DNA of 64,000 nt from assembly GCA_030248135.1 (NCBI GenBank), contig JASANC010001821.1:1-64000 (forward strand), in the 5' to 3' direction. This DNA is from Theristus sp. LFF4_11 (lineage: Eukaryota > Nematoda > Chromadorea > Monhysterida > Xyalidae). Every line of letters starts with the position of its first letter. Position 1 is the first letter of the stretch. Below the pieces are notes generated by a model that saw only the letters and a list, made by a program, of their open reading frames with translations, had not been told where the DNA came from and did no database searches. A program made the translations under genes and the position numbers. Positions 48,501 to 57,066 of the stretch are shown piece by piece.

Positions 48501-51199
48501 CACAATAACATGTCACTGCAAAAAGTACCACCGAATAAAAGTCCAAACGAAAAAGTGTGCTCACTTTTACAAAACTAAGACCTAGTGAACTTTCTCGCTA
48601 TCGTCTTTCGTAAGTTAAAAACACAACACAAACCCGTTCTGAAAACTCCAGCATCAAATCAAGCGCCCCTCAATAGGAAGGACAGTGCACTGCAACTGTG
48701 AAACGCATAAAAACGTGCAAACAGCAAACACAACACACCCTAAAGCTCAGAAAGCACACAAAAGCACACGTGTTTGTATCACACTGTCGCCAAACAATCG
48801 ACCATTTACGTTCACAAAGTTCAGTTTATGTAAACAATGGGTTTAGAATTCAACGCACACTGTACGATTACGACCAAACCTTCATCTGACGAGCCTTTCA
48901 CAAGCAAAGCAATCACCCCAATGCCAAACATTGAAAACACCACCAGCTTTGCCAGATTTGGAAAGTAAAGCACTCAATTTTGTTAAAACACCAGTTTTCT
49001 GGTGTACTAAACACTTTTTCAAGCAAATCGCTAAAACTTAGCTCAGATGCGGTTGCCAAAAAGACGAAAAGCTGAAAAGACGTCAGACGTGAATTCAACT
49101 TTCACACGCACACATCCACCAGAGCACAGCATACAGCAAGCAGGCATCAAACAAGGCAGCCACGGCAGCGGGGTGTTTCATGCGAGCATCAGTAGCCTTC
49201 GTGGCTTTGTGGAACGTTTACGCTGGTTAAAAACACAAATGATACGAAGAATGCGATGCACACTAAGTCCAAAGGAGAATCCCCATCGGCGTCAATGTGG
49301 CTTCCTTTGAACGCATGTTTTTTTGAAACACGAACGCAGAAATGCCTTTTGAATAAAATAACATTCGAAAGCCGCAACAACGAAATTTTCGAATTCACGG
49401 CCATTCAGGGATATAGGCGGCCGACAGCTAGTGGAAAAAACGAAAAACAATCGAGATACAGGCTGGGAATCTAATACCAGATGCTCGTCGCAGCTGGTCC
49501 AGCAGGTCAAAGCGGGACAACGACAACCCGAAGGTAATGGCTCGAACGGGCCGCTAAGTCGTGCGCACATGAAACACCGGTGATTGGTTGGCACACCGTC
49601 GGGTGTCTGCATCCATCCGGGTCTACAAACTCAAAAAAGCGTGCATTCGCCACCGACCTCGCGGCATCATCGGTGAGCGCGTGCACGTGCGGCGTGTGAA
49701 AGAGCACGGCCAACTGCAACTGTGCACCGCCGGCCGTCGCCCCCGCCGCGCCACCCTGTACACCGTTGCTGTACGGCGACGACGGACATTTGTCGAGCTG
49801 CTTACGCAACGGCTTGTCCAGCTCCACCCAGCGATGCAGCTTCGTGCGCGCCGACTTCATGCGTAGACCGAAGTAGACGCTCTGTGGTTACGAGGTTATT
49901 TGGTAATTGTGGACATTCGTTATCGTTAGCGACACAGGCCCGATCGAATCAACAACAGCTTGAAAGCATATTCATAGACTCACGCGCGCTGAAGCGCATG
50001 CGCCACTGTACCATGTGTTTGTTTCGTGAATCTGTAGCGAGTGACGCCGGCGCTTCAAATTCCAAGAATGACACTTGAGGAAAGACTTGCTATTTTCGGT
50101 TGGTCGTTGGAATTGCAATGTCATGACAGTGCAGCAAACAGTGCCGTTCTACTCTGCATGCAATATCTTTTGGTTTGGTGCCGCGCCTCAATGCGCGCAT
50201 AGATGGGTAAGCAGTCGCATGCACGACGCGGGAATTCAAAATTGGCAAACGGATCCGAGTCTCCTAAATAAGGCCGGGTCACTTAGACTATTCTGAATTA
50301 CCACATACAGATTGAAACTAGTTTTCTTTTACGTTCACAACCGCAGTGAGTCGCAGGTCTTAATGAACAGATCATAGTACAGCACAGCTGACCTGCAGAA
50401 TGTCGAGCCTCTGGCAGATGTAGTCCATGCAGTCCTGTCCGGTGCTCTCCGTGGTCAGCGTGCACTGCAACAGGCGCTGCGCCTCCACCAGCTCGATCGT
50501 CACCACGTACACGTCGCGCGACAGCTCGTAGTGGCCGTGTCTGCGCAAAGCAAGCAGCGTTGTTGTTGTTGTTGTTGTTCGGATTTTTAGGCATGTTTTT
50601 AGCCAGGGCTAACCCAGAGAAGCGTACAGAACGCCATTGAGCAGGGCGCCCATCGAGTTTTCTGTCATTAAGTGCCTATACACCCCTCGGCGGGGCTCGA
50701 TCCCCCGAGCGCACAGACAATAGTCTAACGCACTACCACCAGGCCACGAGCGGTGACAGTAGCGTTTTACAACAGTGCCATGAACTGATGCTCACGTAAC
50801 ACTTGTCGATAAGCGATAGACAAATAATGGACAAGACAGACAGATTCTGTCAATTTCATTTCAGCCAGAACTGTGACAACTGACAACGACGCGTGAAATC
50901 GGTTGGACCGAAGTTTACTGACCGAGATTTTACCACGGAAAGTTAACAATTTTCACAAACACTTCATCAATTGGTCTGTGGGCTGTGCAAAGAAAAGTAC
51001 CCCCTCTTTTAATTCCAAACAAATAGCCAGGGTTATTTTGGACACACACTGGCACAAAAAAAACTATTCACAGAGTGATCTGTCACGATCAGTATACGCA
51101 CGAGAAAACACGCAGACAGCGCAACGAAAAAAAAACCAAATCAAACACAAAAAAACCATCGAAACCGCACCGTTTTCCAAGTTTCAACTTGAGAGGCAT
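25258..51199 (-). CDS. PTPN14: Pez-type FERM tyrosine phosphatase (PTPN14/PTPN21), gapped
   Basis: Cytosolic phosphatase of the Pez class, in other animals tied to cell junctions and Hippo signalling. Nineteen exons recognised on the minus strand: 51199-51171, 50540-50393, 49881-49658, 47975-47878, 47637-47567, 47008-46850, 46636-46545, 46065-45841, a doubtful one near 44300-44150, 43683-43195, 42198-42030, 41218-41128, 40648-40370, 34497-34202, 27594-27348, 26949-26846, 26519-26456, 26014-25842, 25386-25258. Start [16 protein letters not shown] resembles the human PTPN14 start; the end EYLRNSRLI is close to the human end. Order: FERM, long disordered linker, phosphatase domain. Exon 34497-34202 ends in phase 2 but 27594-27348 starts in phase 0, so at least one exon is missing or unseen between them. 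That gap holds a composite repeat. The symbol could equally be PTPN21. Confidence 0.85.
25429..25613. mobile_element. Palindromic MITE, AAGGCG family, copy 2
   Basis: Nearly identical to 10261-10440. On the minus strand it lies just upstream of the acceptor of the last Pez exon, ending only about 43 bp from it, close to where a branch point would be. Confidence 0.75.
26336..26412. repeat. Dispersed 75-bp repeat, copy 1
   Basis: ATCAACCAATTTGTATGGTG through GAGGGGTGGCC is almost identical to 57388-57462. It is in a Pez intron here. A frame is open on each strand, but nothing marks it as an exon. It may be a piece of a larger element not otherwise visible. Confidence 0.7.
28124..32659 (+). mobile_element. 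Composite satellite-hairpin repeat, copy 3
   Basis: Longest copy, about 4.5 kb. Head ATCATGCGGATGCGCGAGCG and the following 690 bp match copy 2 at about 90 percent or better by eye; then about twenty 149-bp satellite units (28812-31780), a link, and a shorter hairpin module (31863-32659) ending TTTTTAGATAAT. The size difference from copy 2 is nearly all in the number of satellite units. It sits in the Pez gap between exons 34497-34202 and 27594-27348, antisense to the gene. Confidence 0.8.
28812..31780 (+). repeat. 149-bp satellite array, copy 3
   Basis: About twenty units. Those from about 29100 to 30700 are the most uniform (spacing of GTAATTCAATGCGC is 149 bp at 29114, 29263 and 29412), and those after 31200 are diverged. 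The last units resemble the last units of copies 1 and 2, so array edges are older than array centres. Confidence 0.9.
32660..34190. other. Pez intron remainder; searched for missing phosphatase exons
   Basis: I read the minus strand for the missing phosphatase motifs and found none. A plus-strand stretch after a good acceptor at about 32823 reads [17 protein letters not shown] then stops; it is too short to assign. The right part (34015-34185) is a MITE of the AGACAGTGCAC family. Confidence 0.4.
34015..34185. mobile_element. MITE of the AGACAGTGCAC family
   Basis: Starts ACACAGTAATGTTGCACATT, has a variable CACACA/TGTGTG interior, and ends GAGTGCACTGTCTTCAGACC. It ends about 17 bp from the donor of Pez exon 34497-34202. 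Confidence 0.65.
34202..34497 (-). CDS. PTPN14: Pez linker exon, Ser/Thr/Ala-rich
   Basis: Acceptor TTCTCTAG, then [16 protein letters not shown] and a disordered stretch, to donor CTTCCC|GTGAAT. It enters in phase 0 as exon 40648-40370 requires, and leaves in phase 2. Composition and phase support it; there is no strong family motif in it. Confidence 0.55.
34905..35105. mobile_element. MITE of the AGACAGTGCAC family
   Basis: Left CTAGTCTGGAAACCGGGCAC (diverged), CACACACA interior, right GAGTGCAATGTCTTCAGACA. Same layout as 46360-46536. Confidence 0.6.
35106..35980. other. Non-coding stretch within a Pez intron
   Basis: AT-rich sequence with no exon-like block and no shared repeat noticed. 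Confidence 0.45.
35983..36862. mobile_element. Fold-back element with minisatellite arms
   Basis: Each end is a short tandem array of a 15-bp unit, CCGGCCCGAAGAATT (35990-36120), mirrored at 36727-36860. Inside them are inverted 50- to 60-bp pieces: TTCGCCAGCACGAACAATAT at 36120 and its complement near 36705. The centre (36180-36650) is AT-rich, with a C-rich run near 36330. A protein-like repeat read from the arm ([10 protein letters not shown]) is an artefact of the 15-bp period. Confidence 0.8.
36863..38100. other. Non-coding stretch within a Pez intron
   Basis: No exon-like composition and no recognised family. One open frame (37050-37364, plus) has intron-like composition and I do not support it. 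Confidence 0.4.
38160..39100 (+). repeat. 235-bp tandem repeat with TTAGGTTAGGG
   Basis: Four units: AAAATCGTTGCTTTTT recurs at about 38171, 38407, 38640 and 38876. Each unit includes GGCTTAGGTTAGGGTAAGC, which resembles two or three telomere-type hexamers. Units are about 95 percent alike by eye. Confidence 0.85.
39101..39640 (+). repeat. Related 190-bp repeats next to the 235-bp array
   Basis: TTTGTCATTTCCATTCTATC recurs at about 39111 and 39301. The pieces share GGCTTAGGTTAGxGTAA and the tail GCTACGGGTATTCAG with the 235-bp array, so they are diverged or rearranged relatives. Confidence 0.65.
40370..42198 (-). CDS. PTPN14: Pez linker exons with proline-tyrosine motif
   Basis: Three exons in agreeing phases: 42198-42030, 41218-41128, 40648-40370. 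They encode disordered Ser/Thr/Pro-rich sequence. [18 protein letters not shown] includes a PPPY motif, the kind that binds WW domains such as that of YAP, and matches the conserved Y-[KR]-P-x-P-D-Y-x-T stretch of the vertebrate proteins. HYRSTPDL in the third exon recalls the S-T-P-D-L repeats of the human linker. Confidence 0.75.
40829..40951. mobile_element. MITE, ACAGTCGAACTC family, diverged copy
   Basis: CAACTAGCTGATTGGTTGG, two further GCTGATTGGTT repeats, and GATGGACTGTAGG at the end. It lies in a Pez intron. Confidence 0.5.
41842..41975 (-). mobile_element. tRNA-derived SINE, degenerate copy
   Basis: Aligns by eye with 50596-50757: AACCCAGAAAAGCGTACAGA, GGTGCGCCCAT, ATCAAGTGCCT, CGCACAGACAAGAG and CTACCAACCAAC. 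The tRNA-like end is decayed. Confidence 0.6.
42478..43043. mobile_element. Inverted-repeat element, GCCATATTTTGACC family
   Basis: Left GTGTTATGCCATATTTTGAC and right inverse GTCAAAATATGGCATGACAC, with a second nested pair (CCCCCACCATATTTTGACC against GGCGGGGGTCAAAATATGG). About 565 bp; the interior has no gene. It lies in a Pez intron. Confidence 0.75.
43195..43683 (-). CDS. PTPN14: Pez linker exon with polyglutamine/histidine tract
   Basis: A 163-codon exon. It starts [19 protein letters not shown], then an acidic patch (DEDDTDDEL), then about 70 residues of Gln and His from imperfect CAA/CAG/CAT repeats (43377-43560), then a Ser/Thr-rich end. Phase (enters with two bases, leaves with one) fits the next exon, 42198-42030. 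Frames on the other strand over the same repeat are artefacts. The incoming joint from exon 46065-45841 does not match in phase, so a small exon in between is needed. Confidence 0.75.
43777..43923. mobile_element. MITE, ACAGTCGAACTC family, best palindrome
   Basis: CCAACTAGCTGATTGGTTGG and its exact inverse (43892-43911) enclose GTGATCACGTGATGCATGC and GCATGCATCACGTGACC arms. It sits immediately upstream (minus-strand sense) of the polyQ exon acceptor. Confidence 0.8.
43935..43979 (+). repeat. LINE-like 3-prime end
   Basis: CACCCCGGCGGAGTGACAAT then AAAGAAATGAATTGAG. The form and short A/T-repeat tail are typical of 3-prime ends of RTE- or CR1-like retrotransposons. Only the terminal piece is present. 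Confidence 0.45.
44941..45736. mobile_element. Fold-back element, AACCGGTTT family
   Basis: Left arm GGGTTGGCACAGGAAAATAA then CCGGTTTCTTTTCCGTTTT; right arm has the inverse AAAACGGAAAAGAAACCG and ends TACCAGCCCAA. About 800 bp, in a Pez intron. A LINE-like end (45345-45492) is nested inside. Confidence 0.7.
45345..45492 (+). repeat. LINE-like 3-prime end nested in the fold-back element
   Basis: CGCCCCCTAATCGGGGTCAG, a C-rich stretch, then AATAAAAGCGAAATTGATTT with a TGATT-type tail. It looks like the 3-prime end of a non-LTR retrotransposon; no reverse-transcriptase frame is present. Confidence 0.5.
45841..51199 (-). CDS. PTPN14: Pez: FERM-domain exons
   Basis: Eight exons with matching phases give about 348 residues covering the three FERM lobes, which bind membrane-linked partners. 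Landmarks: [20 protein letters not shown] in the first lobe, [15 protein letters not shown] and [19 protein letters not shown] at the lobe 1-2 border, [20 protein letters not shown] and [12 protein letters not shown] in lobe 2, then [13 protein letters not shown] and [20 protein letters not shown] in lobe 3. Lobe 1 carries a Gly/Ala-rich insertion (about 15 residues) after [11 protein letters not shown] that human PTPN14 lacks. The intron after 46545 needs a GC donor (ATATAG|GCAAGT), which restores LKYRWQE. Confidence 0.85.
46360..46536. mobile_element. MITE of the AGACAGTGCAC family, clearest copy
   Basis: Left CTGAAGACAGTGCACTTAGT and right inverse CTAGTGCACTGTCTTCAGAC; TAATGTTGCACAG is mirrored by CAACATTACTG. 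It lies between two Pez FERM exons and ends nine bases from the GC donor of exon 46636-46545. Confidence 0.8.
46690..46780. mobile_element. MITE, ACAGTCGAACTC family, partial
   Basis: GCAGTCGAACCCTAACTCAT, CAGCTGATTGGCTGGTGATT and GTCATGCATGCTTTCGG. The other half is missing. It lies between two FERM exons. Confidence 0.6.
50596..50757 (-). mobile_element. tRNA-derived SINE
   Basis: On the minus strand the head reads CTGGTGGTAGTGCGTTAGAC (like a polymerase III A box), and GGGGATCGAGCCCC follows (like a B box) at tRNA-like spacing. After it come GTATAGGCACTTAATGACAG and a tail to CTCTGGGTTAGCCCTGGC. The tRNA part has no good acceptor stem, so it is not a functional tRNA. It lies in the first Pez intron. 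A degenerate copy is at 41842-41975. Confidence 0.7.
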
Positions 51200-51380
51200 C
51201 GTTGACACTGAGGTCAGCTCGCTTGGCCTCAGCCAGCGGTCACAACACAACAACCAACACCGGAGACGGAAGGACAGTTTCTTCTCTATTATTTCCACTT
51301 AGGTCGTCGTCGTGATCGTGAATCGTTCGCGCTGCAAAAAATAGACTCCAACGCATAGCATACTTGTTTTAGTCCGGAGC

Positions 51381-52711
51381 GGGGCAGTACCATCATAGTT
51401 GTTCCAGGGCCGAGGGGTTGGGGCATAGTTGTTCCAGAGCCGAGGGGTTGGGGGGGGGCGATATAGATAGCTGGAGCAAATTTTCCAGATAGATAGCTGG
51501 AAAATTTTGGGTGGGCCGCGGGGGGGGGGGGGGGGGCCATGTGACTTTGGGGGGGGGGGCGGTCAAAATTTTGAAATTTGATAGATAGATAGCTGAAACG
51601 CTAAAATACTATAAAAACAGCAAAATAATGCTAAAAATACACTAAAAATCAGTTATAAATGCACATTTTACCTAAAATTAGCGAAATTTTCAAGAATTAC
51701 AAGCAAAAATGGTCAATTTTGGTCAAAAATTGACTCATTTCATGTCTTCGAAGACAAAATTTTTCAGATAGATAGCTGGCTGAGAAATTTTTTCAGATAG
51801 ATAATAGCTGAGCCAAAAAAACCTGTCTGATAGAGATAGATTCGAAAATTTTTGGGGGGGGGGCGGCCCCTCCCAGGCCCCCCCCCCTAGAACAACTATG
51901 GGTTGGGGGGGGGGGGATATAGATAGCTGGAGCAAATTTTAGCATTTAGCGGGGCGGGGGGGGGGGTCCATCGTCCATGTGACTTTGGGGTAGGGTCAGT
52001 ACCGTGGGCGAGGGGGGGGGGGGGGGGGTACACCCCCCCAGAGCACCAGAGACCGTCGGGTGGGGGGGGGTGGGGGGGGGGCACCGTGCCACCCCCCCCC
52101 CCGAAAAACGGGCCCCCCCCCCACGGACCCCCCCCCCCCCCCTCGAAAATTTGGCCGACACCCCCCCCCCACACCCCCCATGAAATTTTGTCTGGCGGAG
52201 ACCCCCCCCCCAAAATTTTCCGTACACCATAGGTGTTCTAGGGGGGGCCTGGGGGAGGGGGGGCCGCCCCCCCCCAAAAAAATTTCGAATCTATCTCTAT
52301 CAGACAGGTTTTTTCGGCTCAGCTATTATCTATCTAAAAAATTTTCTCAGCCAGCTATCTATCTGAAATTTTTTGTCTTCGAAGACATAAAATGAGTCAA
52401 TTTTTGACCAAAATTGACCATTTTTGCTCGCAATTATTGAAAATTTCGTTAATTTCAGGTAAAATACGCGAGTATACTTGATTTTTAGTGTATTTTTAGC
52501 ATTATTTTGCTGTTTTTATAGCTTTTTAGCATTTTAGCTATCTATCTATCAAATTTCAAAATTTTGACCGCCCCCCCCCCCCCAAAATCACATGGCCCAC
52601 CCCCGCGGCCCCCCCCAAAATTTTCCAGCTATCTATCTGTCTAGAAAATTTGCTCCAGCTATCTATATCATCGGCCCCCCCCCCAAGCCCTCGGCTCTGG
52701 AACAACTATGC
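51381..52711. mobile_element. Large G/C-tract fold-back element
   Basis: Left arm: CATAGTTGTTCCAGAGCCGA, G tract, GATATAGATAGCTGGAGC, then CAAAATTTTGAAATTTGATA and GATAGATAGCTGA. The right arm (52543-52711) is its inverse, ending GGAACAACTATG. Between them are further mirrored blocks with runs of 8 to 16 G or C. A third arm-like copy, 53994-54147, runs into the G-alpha gene. All long Gly/Pro-rich open frames here are artefacts of the homopolymers. Confidence 0.8.
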
Positions 52712-52972
52712 CGTACACCCTAAAATTTTTTTCGAAAATCATGATTTTTTGTCTATAAAGTCCATAATATAAGCTGAATATGTGATAACTTGACCATCTT
52801 CATTGTAATTTCAACGATTTTGCAGCAAAATTTAGCGTTTTTCCTTCAAAATTTAAGCGAAAAATTATCATGGGGGGGTGGGGGGGGGTGGACCCCCCCC
52901 ACAGAAAATTTTGAAAAAATGCACCCCCCCCCATGGGACCCCCATGGGGGGGTCGGGGGTCCCACGTAGGGT

Positions 52973-53696
52973 TGTTAAACAAAAATGAAAATTTTTTTTT
53001 TAAAAAAGTGATTAAAAAAAAAACAAAAATGCCGATTTTTTTTTTTTTTTAAATTCGAAAAATTTTCCTCTAATATGCTCTGAAAACCTCAATTTTGGCA
53101 AAATTTTTCGAAAGTTCAACAAAAATTTTCTTTGATTATACCTCGTAAAACCTTTAGCAGTCGATTTTGGGCCGTTTTACCGACTGATTTTAGGCTACGA
53201 CAACATCTGCGATGAAGTTTTTGAGCGTCCCAAAGCTTGGCCTACCATTTCCGATGCAGATAAGGTGACGATTCGCCTCGCAGAGCGTCCGATTGTGCTC
53301 GCTGCTCCGTTTGCAAGCGCTACGTTGTCTGGTTGCTTGCTGCTTCGTGTCGTGTCGTCGCAACACCATCAGAAGAATTGATCGAATTTCAAGGCGGTAT
53401 GTTTGTCTTCACTTTAGCATTAGTTTAGCTGGGGACAATTAGTGACGTTTTGGAGGTCAAAACACAAGAAGAGGCATGGTGACGGTTTGGAAAAGGGGTA
53501 ATTGAGGTCACCAAAACAAAATCTGCAAAGTTCCGTCATATGGGAGTCATTCGGGAGGCGCTTGCATATCATATGTGGTTCTTCGGACTCCCTGATTGAT
53601 TTAGCACAACTTTGATTTTTGAAATTTTTAAAAAAAAAAAAAATTTTTTTAAAAAAAAACAAAAATGACGATTTTTGTTTTTTTTAACAACCCTAG
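52973..53696. mobile_element. Nested element, TAGGGTTGTTAAAC ends
   Basis: TAGGGTTGTTAAACAAAAATG at the left and CATTTTTG-type/TTAACAACCCTA at the right, inserted in C/G-tract sequence with GTCCCACG on both sides. That 8-bp repeat may be its target duplication. The left end recurs alone at 53815. Inside, 53194-53380 reads without stops as GYDNICDEVFERPKAWPTIS and onward to a stop (62 codons). It may be a captured or leftover coding piece, of no family I know. Confidence 0.6.
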
Positions 53697-53993
53697 TCCC
53701 ACGTTACCATAGGTTGGACCCCCCCTCACTTTTTGGTCGGCACCCCCCCCCCCCCACGGCACCATACCCCCCCCCCTTCGAAAATTGTTTTGGGCCCACG
53801 GTACTGGGTAGGGTTGTTAAACAAAAATGAAATTTTTTTTAAAGTGATTAAAAAAAACAAAAATGCCGATTTAAAAAAAAGGTGACGGTTTGGAAAAGGG
53901 GTAATTGAGGTCACCAAAACAAAATCTGCAAAGTTCAGCCATACGATGTAACGATGTAACGATGTAACGATGTAACATGTAACGATACGGGAG

Positions 53994-54147
53994 CATAGTT
54001 GTTCCAGAGCCGGGGGGTTGGGGGGGGGGGGCGATATAGATAGCTGGAGCAAATTTTCCAGATAGATAGATAGCTGGAAAATTTTGGGGGGGGCCATGTG
54101 ACTTTGGGGGGCCGGTCAAAATTTTGAAATTTGATAGATAGATAGCT
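53994..54147. repeat. Arm of the G/C-tract fold-back element at the G-alpha exon
   Basis: CATAGTTGTTCCAGAGCCGG, G tract, GATATAGATAGCTGGAGC, a CATGTGACTTTGGGGG block, then CAAAATTTTGAAATTTGATA and the GATAGATAGC end, matching 51421-51595. Its last bases touch the codon after NKTDL of the G-alpha subunit. Confidence 0.8.
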
Positions 54148-57066
54148 AAATCAGTTTTATTCAGAAACAGCATCATCGTCGCGCGATAGAAGAATTCACT
54201 GTTGCACACCATTGAAAACAGTCCGATCGACTCCAACATTCGGTTCTGAAAAGTTTCAAACATTTGAATTGTCCAAATGTTTTCTCGATTGTTCATCAAT
54301 CAGAACTTTTTAACGTTATCAGTGCAATAAGCGGGGGATTTGTTACACTTGTCTTGTCTTCACACTGGAACTTTAGTTGTTGGGATAAATAGACTATGTA
54401 AAACCTTTGCAAAACACTTTTCCAAACAAAAGCATAAAACGCTCCCTCTTGTTTAGCTGACCGCTGTTTGGAAAACTGTTTGGAAATGGTTTTCAGTGTG
54501 GAAAACAATGTGGTTGTTGCTATTTGATTTTTTAACCGTGTGCGAGTCCTCGCGCAGCTTTTGGTCGTATCCACTGAGTGATGCGACGAATACCACGGCC
54601 GATACGTCGTCGAAACAGTGGATCCATTTTCGTCGTTCCGACCGCTGGCCTCCGACATCAAACACTCTGTAAATTGGTCTCATATGCTTTTTTCTGGTTC
54701 TCTGCGACTCAATGCGTTTGCAAGCACACGTTGGAAAATATCTCGATAACTTGATTTGAGAAATTTTGAGAAATAGACAAAAACAGTTTTTTATACAATC
54801 AAAAGTGTTTGACCTGAAAGTGTATCCTTTAATGGTGAAATTCACTTCAACAACGCCCACTGTTGGCACTCGGGTGTACAGAATGTCCAGTTCTGTTGGC
54901 ACGTAATCACACATCGCGATTCGTTCCAGTTCGTCAAGGAAACTGCAAAACAGCACAGACGTTCAGTAATTTTGAAAGGACCAAAAAAATAAAAAGTCCA
55001 GTAAAAGAGAGACACCGAGCAAGCAACTGAATGCACTTTTCTTTAAACTGTCGTCAAACGATTAAAATAGGATATGTCCATAAACTGCGACACTACACAG
55101 TGCGTGTTTTTCATGTTCATTGACGCAGATGTGTCGCGTGTGTGTTTGCCAGATTCGTGACTTCAACGATCACCTATCTCCGAATGTCCGTTCAGGAATG
55201 TCAGGCCAACGCCGATTCTCAGTCTCAGTGATGAGGTCGATTTTGTCGCTTTACTGTGAGCCTAGCCTGTGTGCAATGTAGTCTTCAAACTTAGCAGTCA
55301 ATGTAGTCCTAAACTTACTAATCGATGTTGTCGTCGAGCGCATATTCGAAGCGTCTTCTGAATGCCGTGTGCACTCCTTGGTCGGCCCAAAGCTGCCGCA
55401 ACGCTTCGTAGATATTGCCCTCGAGAAACTCGATGTTGCCAACGTGATTCGAATAAAAGTCGAGCACACGATCCGCATTCTCCTTTATTGCAAAGTGCTT
55501 CTGTGAAAGCAGTGCCCTCTAAAACACAGTAATGATGTGCACAGTCATACAAACACACAGACACACACACAATATATCATCACGCCCGTGTGTACGTGCG
55601 TGCCTGCGTGTTTGTCTGCGACTGAGTAACATTACAGTAGTGTCACTGTCATTTGCAAGTGCGCGGTCTTTAGAGCAGCACTTTAGACCCGTTCCCAATA
55701 ATGCCACACTCACAGGTGAAAAGATTAACACAATATTTTGTGCGCACACGTTAAAAATATATCCCGCATCATCATGGCCCGTGTCCGGTCCCTCCACATG
55801 TACTCCTGGCTCTCTTCATGCTTCCTACTCCTACAATGTCCTTTCTCATGTCCCAGAATTTTTTTCACACAGAATTTTAAGTTTTTTTATTCAATAAAAA
55901 GGCAGACACAGCACAAAAAACGCGGACATGTACAGGAACATGAAAAAATGTAAGACGGGACTCATTTGCTGAGCGTGTGCAATGTGTTTTGTCTTACCTG
56001 GTTGCCCTGATTTTCCAAGGGAATGTTCAACTGTTGCATCGCCTGCAGCATCGTTGCAATGCCCCCAATCAAATTGTGGTACACCAGCGTTCGCCGATGC
56101 TGCTCAAAGTGTTCATGTTTGCACTGGTTTAGTTTTTCGATTTCAGTTTACCAATCACATGCAGTCAGTTTTCATTTCCTACGATTTTACTGTTATGACC
56201 GATTGACACAAAAAAAATGACAAAACACACTGTGCCCGGCGTCCTGTTCGCTTGGGTGTTCCGCGTGAGTTTCCGGAAGTAAAACTGGCAACTGCACCGT
56301 TTAGTTCCGCGACAGGGACACCGCACGAAACACCCAGACGAACATTAACCCGAACACCGGTTCGGGCACCTTTTTCAGCGTAAAGAAACTGCAGCCAACC
56401 AACAGGTTTGGTCAGTTTGTTTGAGTGTGCGGTACATCGATAAAAGTATGACCGACCAGCTGATTGGTTACTTGACAAATTGTTGAGTAGCCTTTGGGGC
56501 TGCTCGAAGGACACTTCTCCGTTTTGAATTTGAGTTGAGAAAAACTCTGTTGTGTACTCGGGGGGGGGGGCTTTTTGAGTGACATGATGCGCTTTCTCTG
56601 CATTTCACCTTCAGCTCAACGGCACTAAACCCATTGTCGTGTATGATCTTCAGCTGTTTCAACAAAGTGCTTTTACCGGACTCGCCAGCACCTGTAAACA
56701 GGAGTTTTTAGTATCATAGCAAGCGTGTTGGTTGGTGCAAACGTCAGATACGTCAACAACAGCTTGCCTTGAAAGCAAATTCTGGTGGCATTTGCTCAAT
56801 GTCACAATTGTGTGTTCCCACCGTTAGAATGAATGTCCTAAAACTCCTTTTGGAGTTGAGTATATTCTCTCAATATGTACTGTACTTGCAACAAAATAGG
56901 GTATATTCTCTTGCAATAGTTCACGAGACGTGCGCGTGAGAAACTTACCAAGCAGCAATATTTTGATGTTGCACTTCTTCTGAATGCGCTCCTTTTTTAT
57001 TTTCACCTCGATTTGTTCGTTGGCCTTCTTCTCCTGTTGCGCTTCGACCGATTCGCAAATGCCCAT
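54147..57066 (-). CDS. G-protein alpha subunit, C-terminus missing
   Basis: Heterotrimeric G-protein alpha subunit, closest in feel to nematode Gi-like GPA proteins. Exons (minus): 57066-56949, 56691-56609, 56123-55998, 55805-55750, 55516-55319, 54942-54814, 54666-54537, 54245-54147; all phases agree, 313 residues. Start MGICESVEA allows N-myristoylation at Gly2, with Cys4 for palmitate. P-loop [19 protein letters not shown] is split by the first intron. Switch [12 protein letters not shown] keeps the catalytic Arg and the Mg-binding Thr. Switch II is [27 protein letters not shown] gives the guanine-specificity NKxD. Right after NKTDL the sequence becomes repeat arm (AGCTATCTATCTATC), and the rest (about 80 residues, with the TCAT motif and receptor-binding tail) is not found before the Pez start. 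The open frame continues through the repeat for about 90 codons. Confidence 0.85.
55500..55690. mobile_element. MITE of the AGACAGTGCAC family, diverged
   Basis: ACACAGTAATGATGTGCACA, CACACAGACACACA, an inverted TGTGTACGTGCGTGCCTGCG, and TAACATTACAGTAGTG. It abuts the acceptor of G-alpha exon 55516-55319. Confidence 0.5.

Noticed and set aside
50690..50757. Functional tRNA gene
   Set aside because: A-box- and B-box-like motifs are present, but there is no paired acceptor stem and a degenerate copy exists; it is a SINE head.
51860..52395. Long Gly- or Pro-rich open frames on both strands
   Set aside because: They come from G and C homopolymers in a fold-back element and have no splice or codon support.
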